Assembly (NCBI GenBank): GCA_003313425.1
Contig: NHZP01000070.1
Span: 62,001 to 126,000, forward strand
Length of the DNA stretch: 64,000 nt
Reading direction: 5' to 3'
Origin: Pseudopyrenochaeta lycopersici
Lineage: Eukaryota > Ascomycota > Dothideomycetes > Pleosporales > Pseudopyrenochaetaceae
Part shown: positions 43,443 through 51,995 of the stretch, one piece after another
How the letters are laid out: every line of letters begins with the position of its first letter
How positions within the stretch are numbered: position 1 is the first letter of the stretch
Notes under the pieces: generated by a model
Told to the model about the DNA's origin: nothing
Seen by the model: the letters and a program-made list of their open reading frames with translations, nothing else
Databases searched by the model: none
Position numbers and translations under genes: made by a program

Positions 43443-44426
43443 CAGTGACATTGGGAAAGTTTTGGTTGCTAAGCGAGATCGCTTGTTACACCGCGCACAA
43501 CTAGCTCATTTCAACCACTACCAGTGATGCCGCCACGTCGTGAATTTGGCGCAGAAATCTCAGGAAATGCCCGCCGAGGGCCTAATTCGACGCCTTTGCA
43601 GCGACAAGCAATCATCTCTAAAGCTGAGGCTGGTGTTTCAGTTGCAGAGCTCGTGGCTGAGTTCAAGCGTTCGCCAAATTGCATCCGCACCACCATCAGG
43701 CGTACTCGAACTCGAACAACACGAGATGAAGCTCCTCGTTCTGTGCGTCCTCCAGCACTATCGCCTTATCAGAAAAGGATCATCTATCGTACAGCGCGCG
43801 CGCAGCCAAAGATTGAGTACTCAGAGCTTGCTCAAGCTAGTGTAGTTGTGAATTAAGATGGCACCTCTTCGAAGCCAGTCAGCCGCAGCACATTATATGA
43901 GACACTCAAGAGCCAAGGCCTCACCAATTATCGCTGTAAAAAGCGCCCACTGCTGTCTGCACGTCATGCACAGCAGCGCCGTGCGTTCTGTAGGACCTAC
44001 TCAACCTTTCAGTGGCATCGCCGCACTCTCAAGTTCTCAGACGAGTGCTCAATTCAGAAGGGCTCAGGCCACAACAACGAGTGGTGCTTTCGCTATCCAT
44101 GGGAGCAATGGAATAGAGAGATGATTACTCCAGTCAGTACTAGCAGGAGGCCTGCGCAGATGGTGTGGGGCGTTATATGGCTCAATGAACGAGGGCAGCC
44201 AAGGAGTAGGCTTGTCATAATAGAGCGCGATTTCAATGCTCCACGAGGTGGCTACTCCATTGAAAGTTACATTCAAGCCTTGACAGAGGGTCTCCTGCCT
44301 AGCCATCAGCCTTCTCAGCTCTTTATGCAAGGTTAACGCGCGCATCCATACATCAAGAAGGGCACGGAGCTGGCTAGCTGAGCAAGGTATCAACACCATC
44401 ATCTGGCCACCTTACTCACCAGAAGA
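43443..44426 (+). pseudogene. Tc1-like transposase, 3' part replaced by a hAT fragment
   Basis: The element start is TA|CAGTGACATTGGG (TA 43441-43442), with TGGTTGCTAAGCGAG shared with the inverted fragment at 47923-48189. ATG 43527 (MPPRREFGAEIS) leads to an HTH (KAEAGVSVAELVAEFKRSPN), a TAA at 43854-43856 fitting CAA to TAA, then LKFSDECSIQKGSGHNNEW (first Asp). Near 44333 an extra base and a change remove the second Asp (expected QDNA) and shift the frame, which recovers to EQGINTIIWPPYSP. The final NPIE motif is absent: hAT sequence follows. Confidence 0.75.
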
Positions 44427-45231
44427 TCCTCAGATGCTCCACGCTATTAACATGGGATGGTATGTCCTTAGTAAGTACTACGGCCTCACAGACGAAGCAC
44501 CTGTATACGCCGCAGCCCTTCTTCTCGATCCTTCAAAGCGATCAGCCTATATCAAAAAGAACTGGACCCGAAGCTGGATACAGCCAGCAATTGATAAAGC
44601 TTATACACTTTGGGTAGAGGATTATAAAACGGTTTTAATCCCTGGTTCCGAACCTGTTCAACAGCCCCAACATCGAGATCTCTCTGGGTTTGATCGTTTA
44701 CGCCGCAACTTAGCAGTAACGACAGCTAATTCGGATGAGGAAGACTTTAGCGTGTTTATTGAGGCCACACCTATTGCGATTAGCGGTACAGCTTTAGAAT
44801 GGTGGTGCCACGAGGATCAGAGACGCCGATATCCAAAGCTTAGCCAGATGGCTATCGATATACTCTCAATCCCTGCTGAATCTGTAGAGGCAGAAAGGGT
44901 GTTTTCAGGTGCGAGAAGGACTTGTAGATACGATCGACTCAGGCTATCGTGTGCCAATATCGAGAAAATCGAGTGTATTGGTAGTTGGCTTCATCATGGA
45001 TTAATTACGCCTTCATCCAGGTCCGGAAGGGGATTTCAACTTGAACCAGGCGAAAATGAGGCTATCCAGAGCTGGACAGATGAAGTAATTGATGAGATAA
45101 CGTGGTTTGAGGACACTTAGCTAGCTAATTGATTTTTTTATAGCTTATGTCATCGATATCGATATAAAAGACTTGAAATCGATATCGATATAAAATCTGC
45201 TATTTCATATCGATATCGATATGCCCATGTC
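44427..45231 (+). pseudogene. hAT-5 transposase, C-terminal part and 3' end
   Basis: From about 44427 to TAG 45120 the frame encodes a hAT C-terminus: WYVLSKYYGLTDEAPVY, LLLDPSKRSAYIKKNW, then the dimerisation domain (WWCHEDQRRRYPKLSQMAID, ILSIPAESVEAERVFSGARR). No stop within. The 3' end carries three copies of ATCGATATCGATAT (45155-45225) and ends near CCCATGTCTG (45231), a plausible terminal repeat. The N-terminal half is missing and is joined in frame to Tc1-like sequence. Confidence 0.75.
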
Positions 45232-45485
45232 TGGTGGTCGCCGGCGTTCTTTTATGGAAACCGTTCGGAGTACCATTGGACAGACGTAACCTCTTATAAA
45301 AGTATGCTACGTGGAAAAAATAAATGCAGTTAATAAAGCAATAGGCAGTACTTCGAAGGAGGTTGATTGGGATTATGCCACCTTGGCCCAGAATGGGGGA
45401 GTTCAGATTTAATGATTATGTGATCCTCTCCCAGCCTAAAGTGGATAATTTCGCCTCGGCCTCCATCTTCCAGGTGATCTCGGAA
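45232..45485. other. Left flank of the pogo-4 insertion
   Basis: A minus-strand frame from the pogo end to 45330 reads FRDHLEDGGRGEIIHFRLGE; it looks like the tail of some protein, but I cannot name it. Confidence 0.25.
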
Positions 45486-47611
45486 TACCGTGTCCGTGCG
45501 CGCAACGCCCGGATTCGCGCAACGCCCGCGAACCACCCCAACAGGTCACCCAAAAATGAGGCTGTAGAGCCACACACAATAGCTATTATCACGAGATTTT
45601 GTGGTGGAGTAGTATAGTGATGCTTGCGATCAATTTAGCCTATTCAAATCTTTCTGGAAGGTTGACTCTGCGGCCGAGGCGCGTGGTGACAGCTAGGGCG
45701 GGAGGAACAGCCTCTGTAGCTGCGCCGCCACCCACAGCATCAACCACACGTTTCTGACGCTTGTTCTTCTGTGTGGGTGGCCATGAAGCCTTCCTCTTAC
45801 CCTTTTGGGATAATTGTAGAGCTTCTTCAGCGGTGCGCGCTGCTCGCTGACGTGCGCGTTCAGCTGTTTGTTCAGCCTTCTCAGCCTTCGCCTTCTCCCT
45901 CTCTATCTTGAGTGCCTCTCGCGCAACACGCTTCTCCTGTTCAAGCTTCTCCTTGTACAGCTTATTGGACTGCTTCAACTCCTTCATCTCAGCTTTTTTG
46001 AGTTGTTCCTCCTTCTCCTCACGCTCCATCACTCTCTGACGAAACTCAGCCTCACGCCTCTTACTTGGTGACCAGAAAACAGCTCCACCATGGTACTCCT
46101 CGCGCTGTTGGAGAGGCAAGACCTGTTGCTTCTTCTTATGCTTCTTCTTAGTAGTTAACGCCTCCTTGAGGCCCTTCATCTCATGGTGGAGTAGCTCATT
46201 TTGAACTGAGAGATGGTGGAGTGAGCGGCCAAGCTTCCGTGACTCCTTACTGCGCTCATCCTTCACTGCAGAGCGAATGAGCGACTGTACTTTAAGCCAA
46301 TCCTCTCCGCTGTAGCACGAAGTAGAGGACTCTTGTGACATTGAGGCCTCTGAGGCGTCGTCAGTGAATCTATTAAGGATTTTGTTAGGGTTAATAGGTG
46401 CTATACCCGTAACTTCGAAGGACTTGAGTACAGTCGCTACAGTGAAGCTGCTCACCCAGGCCTTCCAGAATAGAGGGAAGAAGTCGCCTTTTTTGATGGG
46501 GAGCCATCCCATGCTTCGGTGAGTGTGTTGAGTCAGCTCATTTGTGTAGTTTGATGAAAGAGGCTTAAAGCAGACTACATCTAGCGGCTGAAGCGTGTGG
46601 GTTGAATGTGGAGGAAAGATAGCTAATAGTATCTTGTTGTCGTCGCAGTACCTAATGAAATCCATCGTCAGGTGAGACCCATGGCCATCAACGATTAATA
46701 GCCGGTACTTTCTTCGAGCTTTCTTCTTGGTGTAGCGATCAAACACCTGTTCAAGCCAAGCCAGGCCTACGCCATCGTTCGTCCAGCCAGAGGGGGACGT
46801 AGTGAAGTGTACTGAGTGCTTTCTTGGGTCTATACTCTGTACCCAGCTCGATTGCACAGCCTTGGCGGCAGCCTGATAGATAAGGCCTGGCGGCAACGCA
46901 GATCCATCGGCACACACACATGCCAGGAGTGTAATCCACTCACGATTGCCATCTTGGAGTGATGCCCTGACCTCCTTCTTCTCCCATCTCCTCTTACTAA
47001 AGATCCTCTTTGACCTGCCAACGACTCCAATCATGAAGCCCTTTTCATCCATATTATACGTGTGCTCAGCGTCAACGTCATACTCTGTTATTTTGTGCTG
47101 CAGTAGATCAAAGTACAGCTTGTACTTATCACCAGAATCAGCGGCGTGGCGAACAGAGTCCATGGCCGTCGTCCATTGTGGTGTGAGGCGATCTTTGTGC
47201 CTGTTCATGAAGCGCGTAACCCAGCTATCAGATACTGCCTCTCGCGCAATTGTCGAGGCGAAATTTCGTATCATGTCTCTTGTAGGTGGCAGGCGACGCG
47301 CTGTAAGCCCTTCTATATACTTCACAAGCTCCTCCTCTTGTTGTAGGTTGAGCTTCTGTTGGTTGGTGTCCTTAATTGCGCGTGGTGCCTGAATCTGCTT
47401 GTGCCTCCGCGACAACGTTGACCGATCAACACCATGGTTAGTAGCTATTTTTTGATAGCAAAGTTTTTCGCCGGACTTTAGAGCATTAATCTCTGCAAGC
47501 GCATTATCAATTGCAGTCATCGTTGTTGTGTTGTTACGCGTCAGAGCATGGGGTACTTTTTTGTTGATCGGGCGTTGCGCGACTCCGGGCGTTGCGCGCA
47601 CGGACACGGTA
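45486..47611 (-). mobile_element. pogo-4: complete pogo-like transposon with TA target duplication
   Basis: Element 45488-47609 (2122 bp) with 41-bp inverted repeats differing at one base, starting CCGTGTCCGTGCGCGCAACG; TA dinucleotides flank both ends (45486-45487, 47610-47611). Each terminal repeat contains a GCGCAACGCCCG unit twice in tandem. It holds one uninterrupted transposase gene. The right flank (47612-47703) is a fragment of hAT-3. Confidence 0.9.
45640..47520 (-). CDS. pogo-like DDE transposase, apparently intact
   Basis: ATG 47520 (MTAIDNALAEINALKSG), 626 residues, no intron or lesion; the frame is open upstream into the terminal repeat but without an ATG. Residues 19-41 form a psq/CENP-B-like HTH (CYQKIATNHGVDRSTLSRRH); the CENPB-like second half includes RDMIRNFAST and WVTRFMNRHKD. 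The catalytic triad is D158 (YNMDEKGF), D278 (LLIVDGHGSH) and D314 (HTLQPLDVV), spacing 35, as in pogo-type DDD transposases. Residues about 450-590 are a long Lys/Glu/Gln coiled coil, and the end is basic (KRKASWPPTQKNKRQKR). Function: mobility of pogo-4 and possibly related deleted copies such as 27859-28350. Confidence 0.92.
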   Translation of the reverse strand: MTAIDNALAEINALKSGEKLCYQKIATNHGVDRSTLSRRHKQIQAPRAIKDTNQQKLNLQQEEELVKYIEGLTARRLPPTRDMIRNFASTIAREAVSDSWVTRFMNRHKDRLTPQWTTAMDSVRHAADSGDKYKLYFDLLQHKITEYDVDAEHTYNMDEKGFMIGVVGRSKRIFSKRRWEKKEVRASLQDGNREWITLLACVCADGSALPPGLIYQAAAKAVQSSWVQSIDPRKHSVHFTTSPSGWTNDGVGLAWLEQVFDRYTKKKARRKYRLLIVDGHGSHLTMDFIRYCDDNKILLAIFPPHSTHTLQPLDVVCFKPLSSNYTNELTQHTHRSMGWLPIKKGDFFPLFWKAWVSSFTVATVLKSFEVTGIAPINPNKILNRFTDDASEASMSQESSTSCYSGEDWLKVQSLIRSAVKDERSKESRKLGRSLHHLSVQNELLHHEMKGLKEALTTKKKHKKKQQVLPLQQREEYHGGAVFWSPSKRREAEFRQRVMEREEKEEQLKKAEMKELKQSNKLYKEKLEQEKRVAREALKIEREKAKAEKAEQTAERARQRAARTAEEALQLSQKGKRKASWPPTQKNKRQKRVVDAVGGGAATEAVPPALAVTTRLGRRVNLPERFE

Positions 47612-47703
47612 AACCCTGTCGATGAGCCTTGGCAAAATTTTGCGGGCTAGTTCATCCGATCTCAACTCAACTGAACTTTGATTTGTACGGCTTCATATAC
47701 ATA
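47612..47703 (-). mobile_element. hAT-3 family fragment
   Basis: About 92 bp matching, inverted, 24966-25060 just inside the left end of hAT-3 (GGCAAAATTTTGCGG and CTCAACTCAACTGAACTTTG shared). Bounded by pogo-4 on the left and a solo LTR on the right. Confidence 0.8.
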
Positions 47704-47922
47704 TGTCGCAGGCCAGATCCACCCGGTGGAAGCTCATTGGCACAGGAATCTATCATCACATGATAGCTGTCGCGAGGGACATAAAAGCACCTCTCCTCAC
47801 TATAGCACAGAAAAAGGATCTCAGATCTACATACATACAATACACACACAGTTACAATACATTCTTTTCATTTTCTTCACCCATTTTCACTGTTCGTTTT
47901 AACACACAAGTTCAGTGCGACA
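47704..47922 (+). mobile_element. Solo LTR, family A, without target duplication
   Basis: A 219-bp family A copy (TGTCGCAGG ... GTGCGACA). Flanks are ACATA on the left (hAT-3 fragment) and GTGCG on the right (Tc1-like transposase), so there is no target duplication and the two sides are unrelated. Confidence 0.85.
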
Positions 47923-48189
47923 GTGCGGATACAGTTGGGTGAGCGCTTGAACTCAGCGGCTAGCTCTGCAACTGAGACACTAGCCTCAGCTTTGGAGATA
48001 ATTGCTTGTCGCTGCAGGGGCGTTAAATTAGGCCCTCTGCAGGCATTTGCTGAGATTTCTGCGCCAAACTGACGACGTGGTGGCATTGTGGGTGGTGGTT
48101 GAAGTAAAAGGGTTGTGAGGCGCGTCTTAACTTACGCGAGCTCGCCAGTGTGCTCGCTTAGCAACCAAAAAACTTTTGACGCGTGACTG
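47923..48189 (-). pseudogene. Tc1-like transposase, N-terminal fragment and terminal repeat
   Basis: The minus strand starts at a TA (48190-48191) and terminal repeat CAGTCACGCGTCAAAAG, then TTGGTTGCTAAGCGAGC, then ATG 48086 (MPPRRQFGAEISANAC) with SVAELAAEFKRSPNCIRT, the same family as 43443-44426. The frame is cut at the LTR boundary 47922. Confidence 0.75.
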
Positions 48190-48239
48190 TACTACTACTA
48201 CACCGTACGTCATACATTACCGCTTCAAATTAGTGAATC

Positions 48240-48312
48240 AAACTGACCCCGGTCCCCGATTCAATGAATCATCCTGAAGTAGAGCCTGCTTCAGGATCAG
48301 TCCGGTTCAATG
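48240..48312. repeat. Short direct repeat with a hairpin
   Basis: CCGATTCAATGAATCATC and CCGGTTCAATGCATCACT are imperfect direct repeats flanking a perfect 8-bp hairpin stem TCCTGAAG/CTTCAGGA. It lies at the truncated 5' edge of the hAT-6 fragment; its nature is unknown. Confidence 0.4.
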
Positions 48313-49693
48313 CATCACTGCGTTTGAGGAAGACTGCCAAGCCGACAAAGAGGTCCAAGACGAGATGAAACTCTGGAGGTCGAAGGGCCCAATCGGCAAG
48401 CTGCACAATATTGTTCACTGGGTGCAAAGGTCGGGCCAGCGCACGGAGAAGCTCCACAAGCTCCAGCTAATTGAGAACACCGCCTTGAATCTTGAAGACA
48501 AAACAACGTACAATGTCATCACAGATAACCCTACCAGCTGGAACTCATCTGAGGCGATGATGGAACGAGGTTACCAGCTTCGGAATGCGCTCGACTCCAT
48601 GATCTTGGCAGAAGCTACGGAGTGGAACCAGTACATGGCCAGGAGGACCCAGAATGGGACAAAGCCGATGCCCAAGAAGAGCCGAAAGAAACCTGCAATT
48701 GTTAACGATAAGGTGTTTGCAGAGGACTGGTCAGTGATTGCAGAGTATCTGGCGCTATTGAAGCCGCTAAAGACAGCTACCAAGCGCCTCGAAGGCCGAC
48801 CCAAAGAAGGTGAGCAAAATCCAGCTTCCTGCCACTTAACATTGTATTTATATTTTTCAGGGACATTCGGTGCGGTCTGGGAGGTTCTACTGACTATGGA
48901 GTGGCTTCTGAAGCATTTGGAAGAGTCAAAGATACAACATGAACGAGATGAAGAACCACACTTACGGATTGGTTGCAATCTTGGCTGGATGAAGCTGGAC
49001 CAATACTACACCCTCACTGAGGACAGTCCTGCATATCTCGCAGCCCTTGTCCACCACCCCGCCTTTCGGTGGTTAACTGTCGAGCCACGATGGGCTGATC
49101 ATCCCGATTGGCTAGTGAGATGAAAGGCAGCCGTGCAAGAACTGTGGGAGGAATATCGCATCCTCCCTGTCGAGCGGGATACGATACCTGAGCCGCCCAC
49201 TATTGCAAGGAAGACCACCGACCTAGATGACTTTATGGCGTCAATCAGAAAGCCTAGCACTCAACCTGCACCTTTACCTTCGGCTCCGCGCGATGAGTAC
49301 ACAGCGTGGATTGCCACTACCAATCCAGGCGACTGCTTGGTGGATGATCCGATTCAGTATTGGCTTCTCCAAAGACGCCAGTATCCACGTCTGTCGCGGA
49401 TGGCAATCGATCTCTTTTCAATTTCTGCGATGTCGCCCGAGCCGGAGCGAATATTCAGCCTTGCAGGACATATGGTTACAGCCCAGAGAGGCCGACTGCA
49501 AGCGGATATTATAGGAGCAGCTCAGTGCGTCTCATCGTGGGAGAGAAGTGGGGCTATCCAAATATCCAAATAGATCCAAATCGATCCAAATCAAATCAAA
49601 CCAAATCAAATCGACCAAGGTTTTATCCAAATCAAATCAAATTAGACCTTCAATTTGATTTGATTTATCTGTTTGCACGCCTGCGTCGCCCTG
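48313..49693 (+). pseudogene. hAT-6 transposase, C-terminal two thirds and 3' end
   Basis: Open from about 48313 (TAFEEDCQADKEVQDE) through MKLWRSKGPIGKLHNIVHW and LKPLKTATKRLEGRPKE, a 51-nt intron (48810-48860), TFGAVWEVLLTMEWLL and LDQYYTLTEDSPAYLAALV, to a TGA at 49121-49123 (fits CGA to TGA). The same frame continues to the dimerisation domain RLSRMAIDLFSISAMSPEPE / RIFSLAGHM and TAG 49573. The 3' region has repeats of ATCCAAATC(AAATCAAA) and ends CGTCGCCCTG at 49693, a likely terminal repeat. The N-terminal finger and first catalytic region are missing. Confidence 0.8.
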
Positions 49694-50004
49694 TGAATCC
49701 TTTCTACATGCTGAGAAGGCGCAATGGTGTCAACTTGTCAACATCCAACAAATGATCGTCAAGCAATTATATGTAAAAAAACACAGCACCGTCGAAAAAG
49801 TCAGTTTGCCTATCGTAGTCTTAACATAAGTCTAACTTGCGTTCAAAAATAGCATGCATCGCTTAGTATCCATGCTAGTTTTTTGTCCACAACTTGAAAG
49901 ACAACCTACTTAGTCTTTTCCATGGCTCCCTCACTCTACACCCGTCACAAAAATCCACCGTTAAAAGATTCTAAGTCCTAAGAGACATAGCCGCCGTAAG
50001 GACA
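49694..50004. other. Intergenic, no gene seen
   Basis: About 310 bp between the hAT-6 end and the stop of the secreted protein gene; no frame of note. Confidence 0.5.
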
Positions 50005-50452
50005 TCAAGAGGGACATCCGCCGCCGTTGTAGTCAGCACAACGAGCTATATATCGGGCTGGATCGTTTGGGCTTCCACCCCAATTACGACACTCTGCATC
50101 AGTCCAGCGCCGGTTAGTTACACACTGCGTCAGGAATATTGTTAGTGTTCTGCAGCTATAAATAGAAAAGAAAACATCGTGCAATGCTTTGGGAGAAATG
50201 ATTACGTACGCTGTTTGTGTTCCCTTCAGCATTATAACACAATGTTCCGCCGACTGCTGCACAAGGCCTGACCGCAAATATGACTGGCTGACTATTTGGT
50301 TGACCAGCCGCAGGAATAATTCTACATTCACAGGAGAATTGGCCTGCTACAAGAGATGCGCTAAGCCCTGATTAGCGTGCTAGTACGGCATTAGCCTACC
50401 ACGTGGAGGCTTACCAGGCTGCAATGCTTGCAAGAAGGATGTTAATCTTCAT
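50005..50452 (-). CDS. Small secreted cysteine-rich protein (three exons, effector-like)
   Basis: Exons on the minus strand: 50452-50415, 50360-50210, 50124-50005, introns of 54 and 85 nt; the second has a CTAAC branch site about 18 nt before its acceptor. The spliced product is 102 residues. MKINILLASIAACASLVAG is a signal peptide (split by intron 1), and the mature chain starts near QFSCEC with eight cysteines, an even number. Nearer acceptors in either intron give premature stops, which supports this model. A TATA-like CTATAAAG sits at 50560-50567, about 110 bp upstream. No family is recognised. Its likely place is outside the cell, perhaps as an effector or antimicrobial-type protein; that is inference from size, secretion and cysteine content. 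Confidence 0.7.
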
Positions 50453-50559
50453 AATGTAGTTGCAAAAAACATTCAGGAGACGAAGGTCTGTACAAGCAGC
50501 AAGTTAGGACGTTGTTAGATGAGAGTAGTTGATCTTCCGGAAGCGGGACACACCTCTCT

Positions 50560-50567
50560 CTTTATAG
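50560..50567 (-). promoter_or_regulatory. TATA box of the 50-kb secreted protein gene
   Basis: CTATAAAG on the minus strand, about 110 bp before the ATG at 50452. Confidence 0.45.
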
Positions 50568-51142
50568 ATAATTTGTTGATTTCAGCGGCCACGTACGCGT
50601 GCAGGGATTCAAACTAATCAAAAGCAATTAAACGTATCAGGCATGAGTAATACGAGTGGCTAGAACGGTTGCTAAGGACTGACCACTATACTAGCCTCAT
50701 TTCTTCCGCTTTGCAATGAACGCGCAGGGCGAAAGAGACGCTAAGTTAGCCCTCTAAAGCTCTATCTCCCCGGCCATTTCCTGGCCCCTGACAGGCCGAT
50801 AATTCGGTCTTTCTCCGATATGTCAATCTCTTTTAGTCTCTTACAGACCGAAGATTCTGGAGAGTGCTGTTATTATATCACCGCCATATATTCTAGCTTC
50901 CTACATTACTTACGCTTTATACTGCAAGAAGGCCGTAAGTAGTAGTAAGGAAAGACTGCACTGTTTACAAGTTTTTTTTTCTACTCATATCCATAAGGCT
51001 TAGTTCTCCGTTCTGTATGCCTTTACCAAGAGCTGAGTGCACTGCGGCTGCTAGCTTGCGCTATTCCGGGTCTTCGCGGGCCCAGCTTTAGTTGAATTTT
51101 TCGCGGGCTTAGCTCTTCGCCAGAGTTTGCCAACAAGCAATC
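50568..51142. other. AT-rich intergenic region
   Basis: No coding frame of note. CTTCGCGGGCTTAGC-like words near 51070-51115 recur at 51645-51700 (GCGGGCTTATCGCGGG), a dispersed short repeat. Confidence 0.4.
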
Positions 51143-51450
51143 CAATCTACAGTACGTGTCAAAAGTATTGTCTAGTTGGTCCTTGTACGGTGATCCGTGC
51201 CTCCGGGGATTGCGCTACGGCAAATCATCTATGGCGTGAATATCACATTTAAATCCATAGTAGTTTGTATAGAAAGGAATGCTAGCTACACCTCTAGTGT
51301 GTGTTTACCTCTATCCTAAACTACGGCATTTACTATACAAAATGTTACCATCACAAAATAGTATACTGTGTAGCTAATAGCGATCTCTGGAGGCACACAC
51401 CACTGTGCAAGGACCAACTGGACAATACTTTTGACACGTACTGGAGATTG
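51143..51450. repeat. Inverted-repeat element (MITE-like)
   Basis: The outer about 60 bp on each side are inverted copies (left 51143-51205; right 51390-51450), sharing AGTACGTGTCAAAAGTATTG and AGTTGGTCCTTG and ending at a GTGCCTCC word. The loop of about 190 bp is unrelated and has no transposase. Size and symmetry suit a non-autonomous transposon, but no target duplication was found. Confidence 0.55.
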
Positions 51451-51644
51451 AACTCAGACCATAGCCCTACTCACTCACTAGCCTTGTCGATCCGCACGTA
51501 CCTGCCTTAGAGACTTGCACGACCCTTAAACGGTAAGGCTATACTAACATGTTGAGAATGTCCGTGCCTGTGACGACATATAATGCATGGTCTGATATCA
51601 ATCGCGCCTTGGTATGATTAAATTATTTGTTAGCAGCTCTGGTC

Positions 51645-51700
51645 TTCGCGGGCTTATCGCGGGATCTTCGCGGGCTTATCGCGGGCTCATCGCGGGCTCT
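51645..51700. repeat. Short tandem-like repeat of CGCGGGCTTATCGCGGG
   Basis: TCTTCGCGGGCTTATCGCGGG occurs with variants four times in about 55 bp. Confidence 0.7.
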
Positions 51701-51874
51701 TGTATTTGTTATTAAATCTCTCGAAGTAGGCGCTACCCGAGCCAAGTCTTATGTTAAGGCACTATTATGTGTTTCGCCGTTAGCTTATTAGAGTCATATT
51801 GAACTAACCATGTTTTTCCCCTTGTAAGACCGAGTGGAATACGAGCTCTATTCACATGGCAACGATTGTATGTG

Positions 51875-51882
51875 TATATAAA
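51875..51882 (+). promoter_or_regulatory. TATA box of the 52-kb secreted protein gene
   Basis: TATATAAA about 115 bp upstream of the ATG at 51996, followed by a pyrimidine-rich leader. Confidence 0.5.
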
Positions 51883-51995
51883 CCGGTATCCTGTTGCCTT
51901 GACTGCTTATCTTGTACACTTACTTTCTACTCTTGTGAAGCTTTGAAAACTCAACTATTTACCTCTTTTGTTCTGAACAAACTACTTCTACCACT

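Noticed and set aside
50125..50180. Shorter second intron of the 50-kb secreted gene using TTATAG
   Set aside because: It puts the last exon in a frame that stops after about 14 codons; the acceptor after the CTAAC site keeps the cysteine-rich frame.
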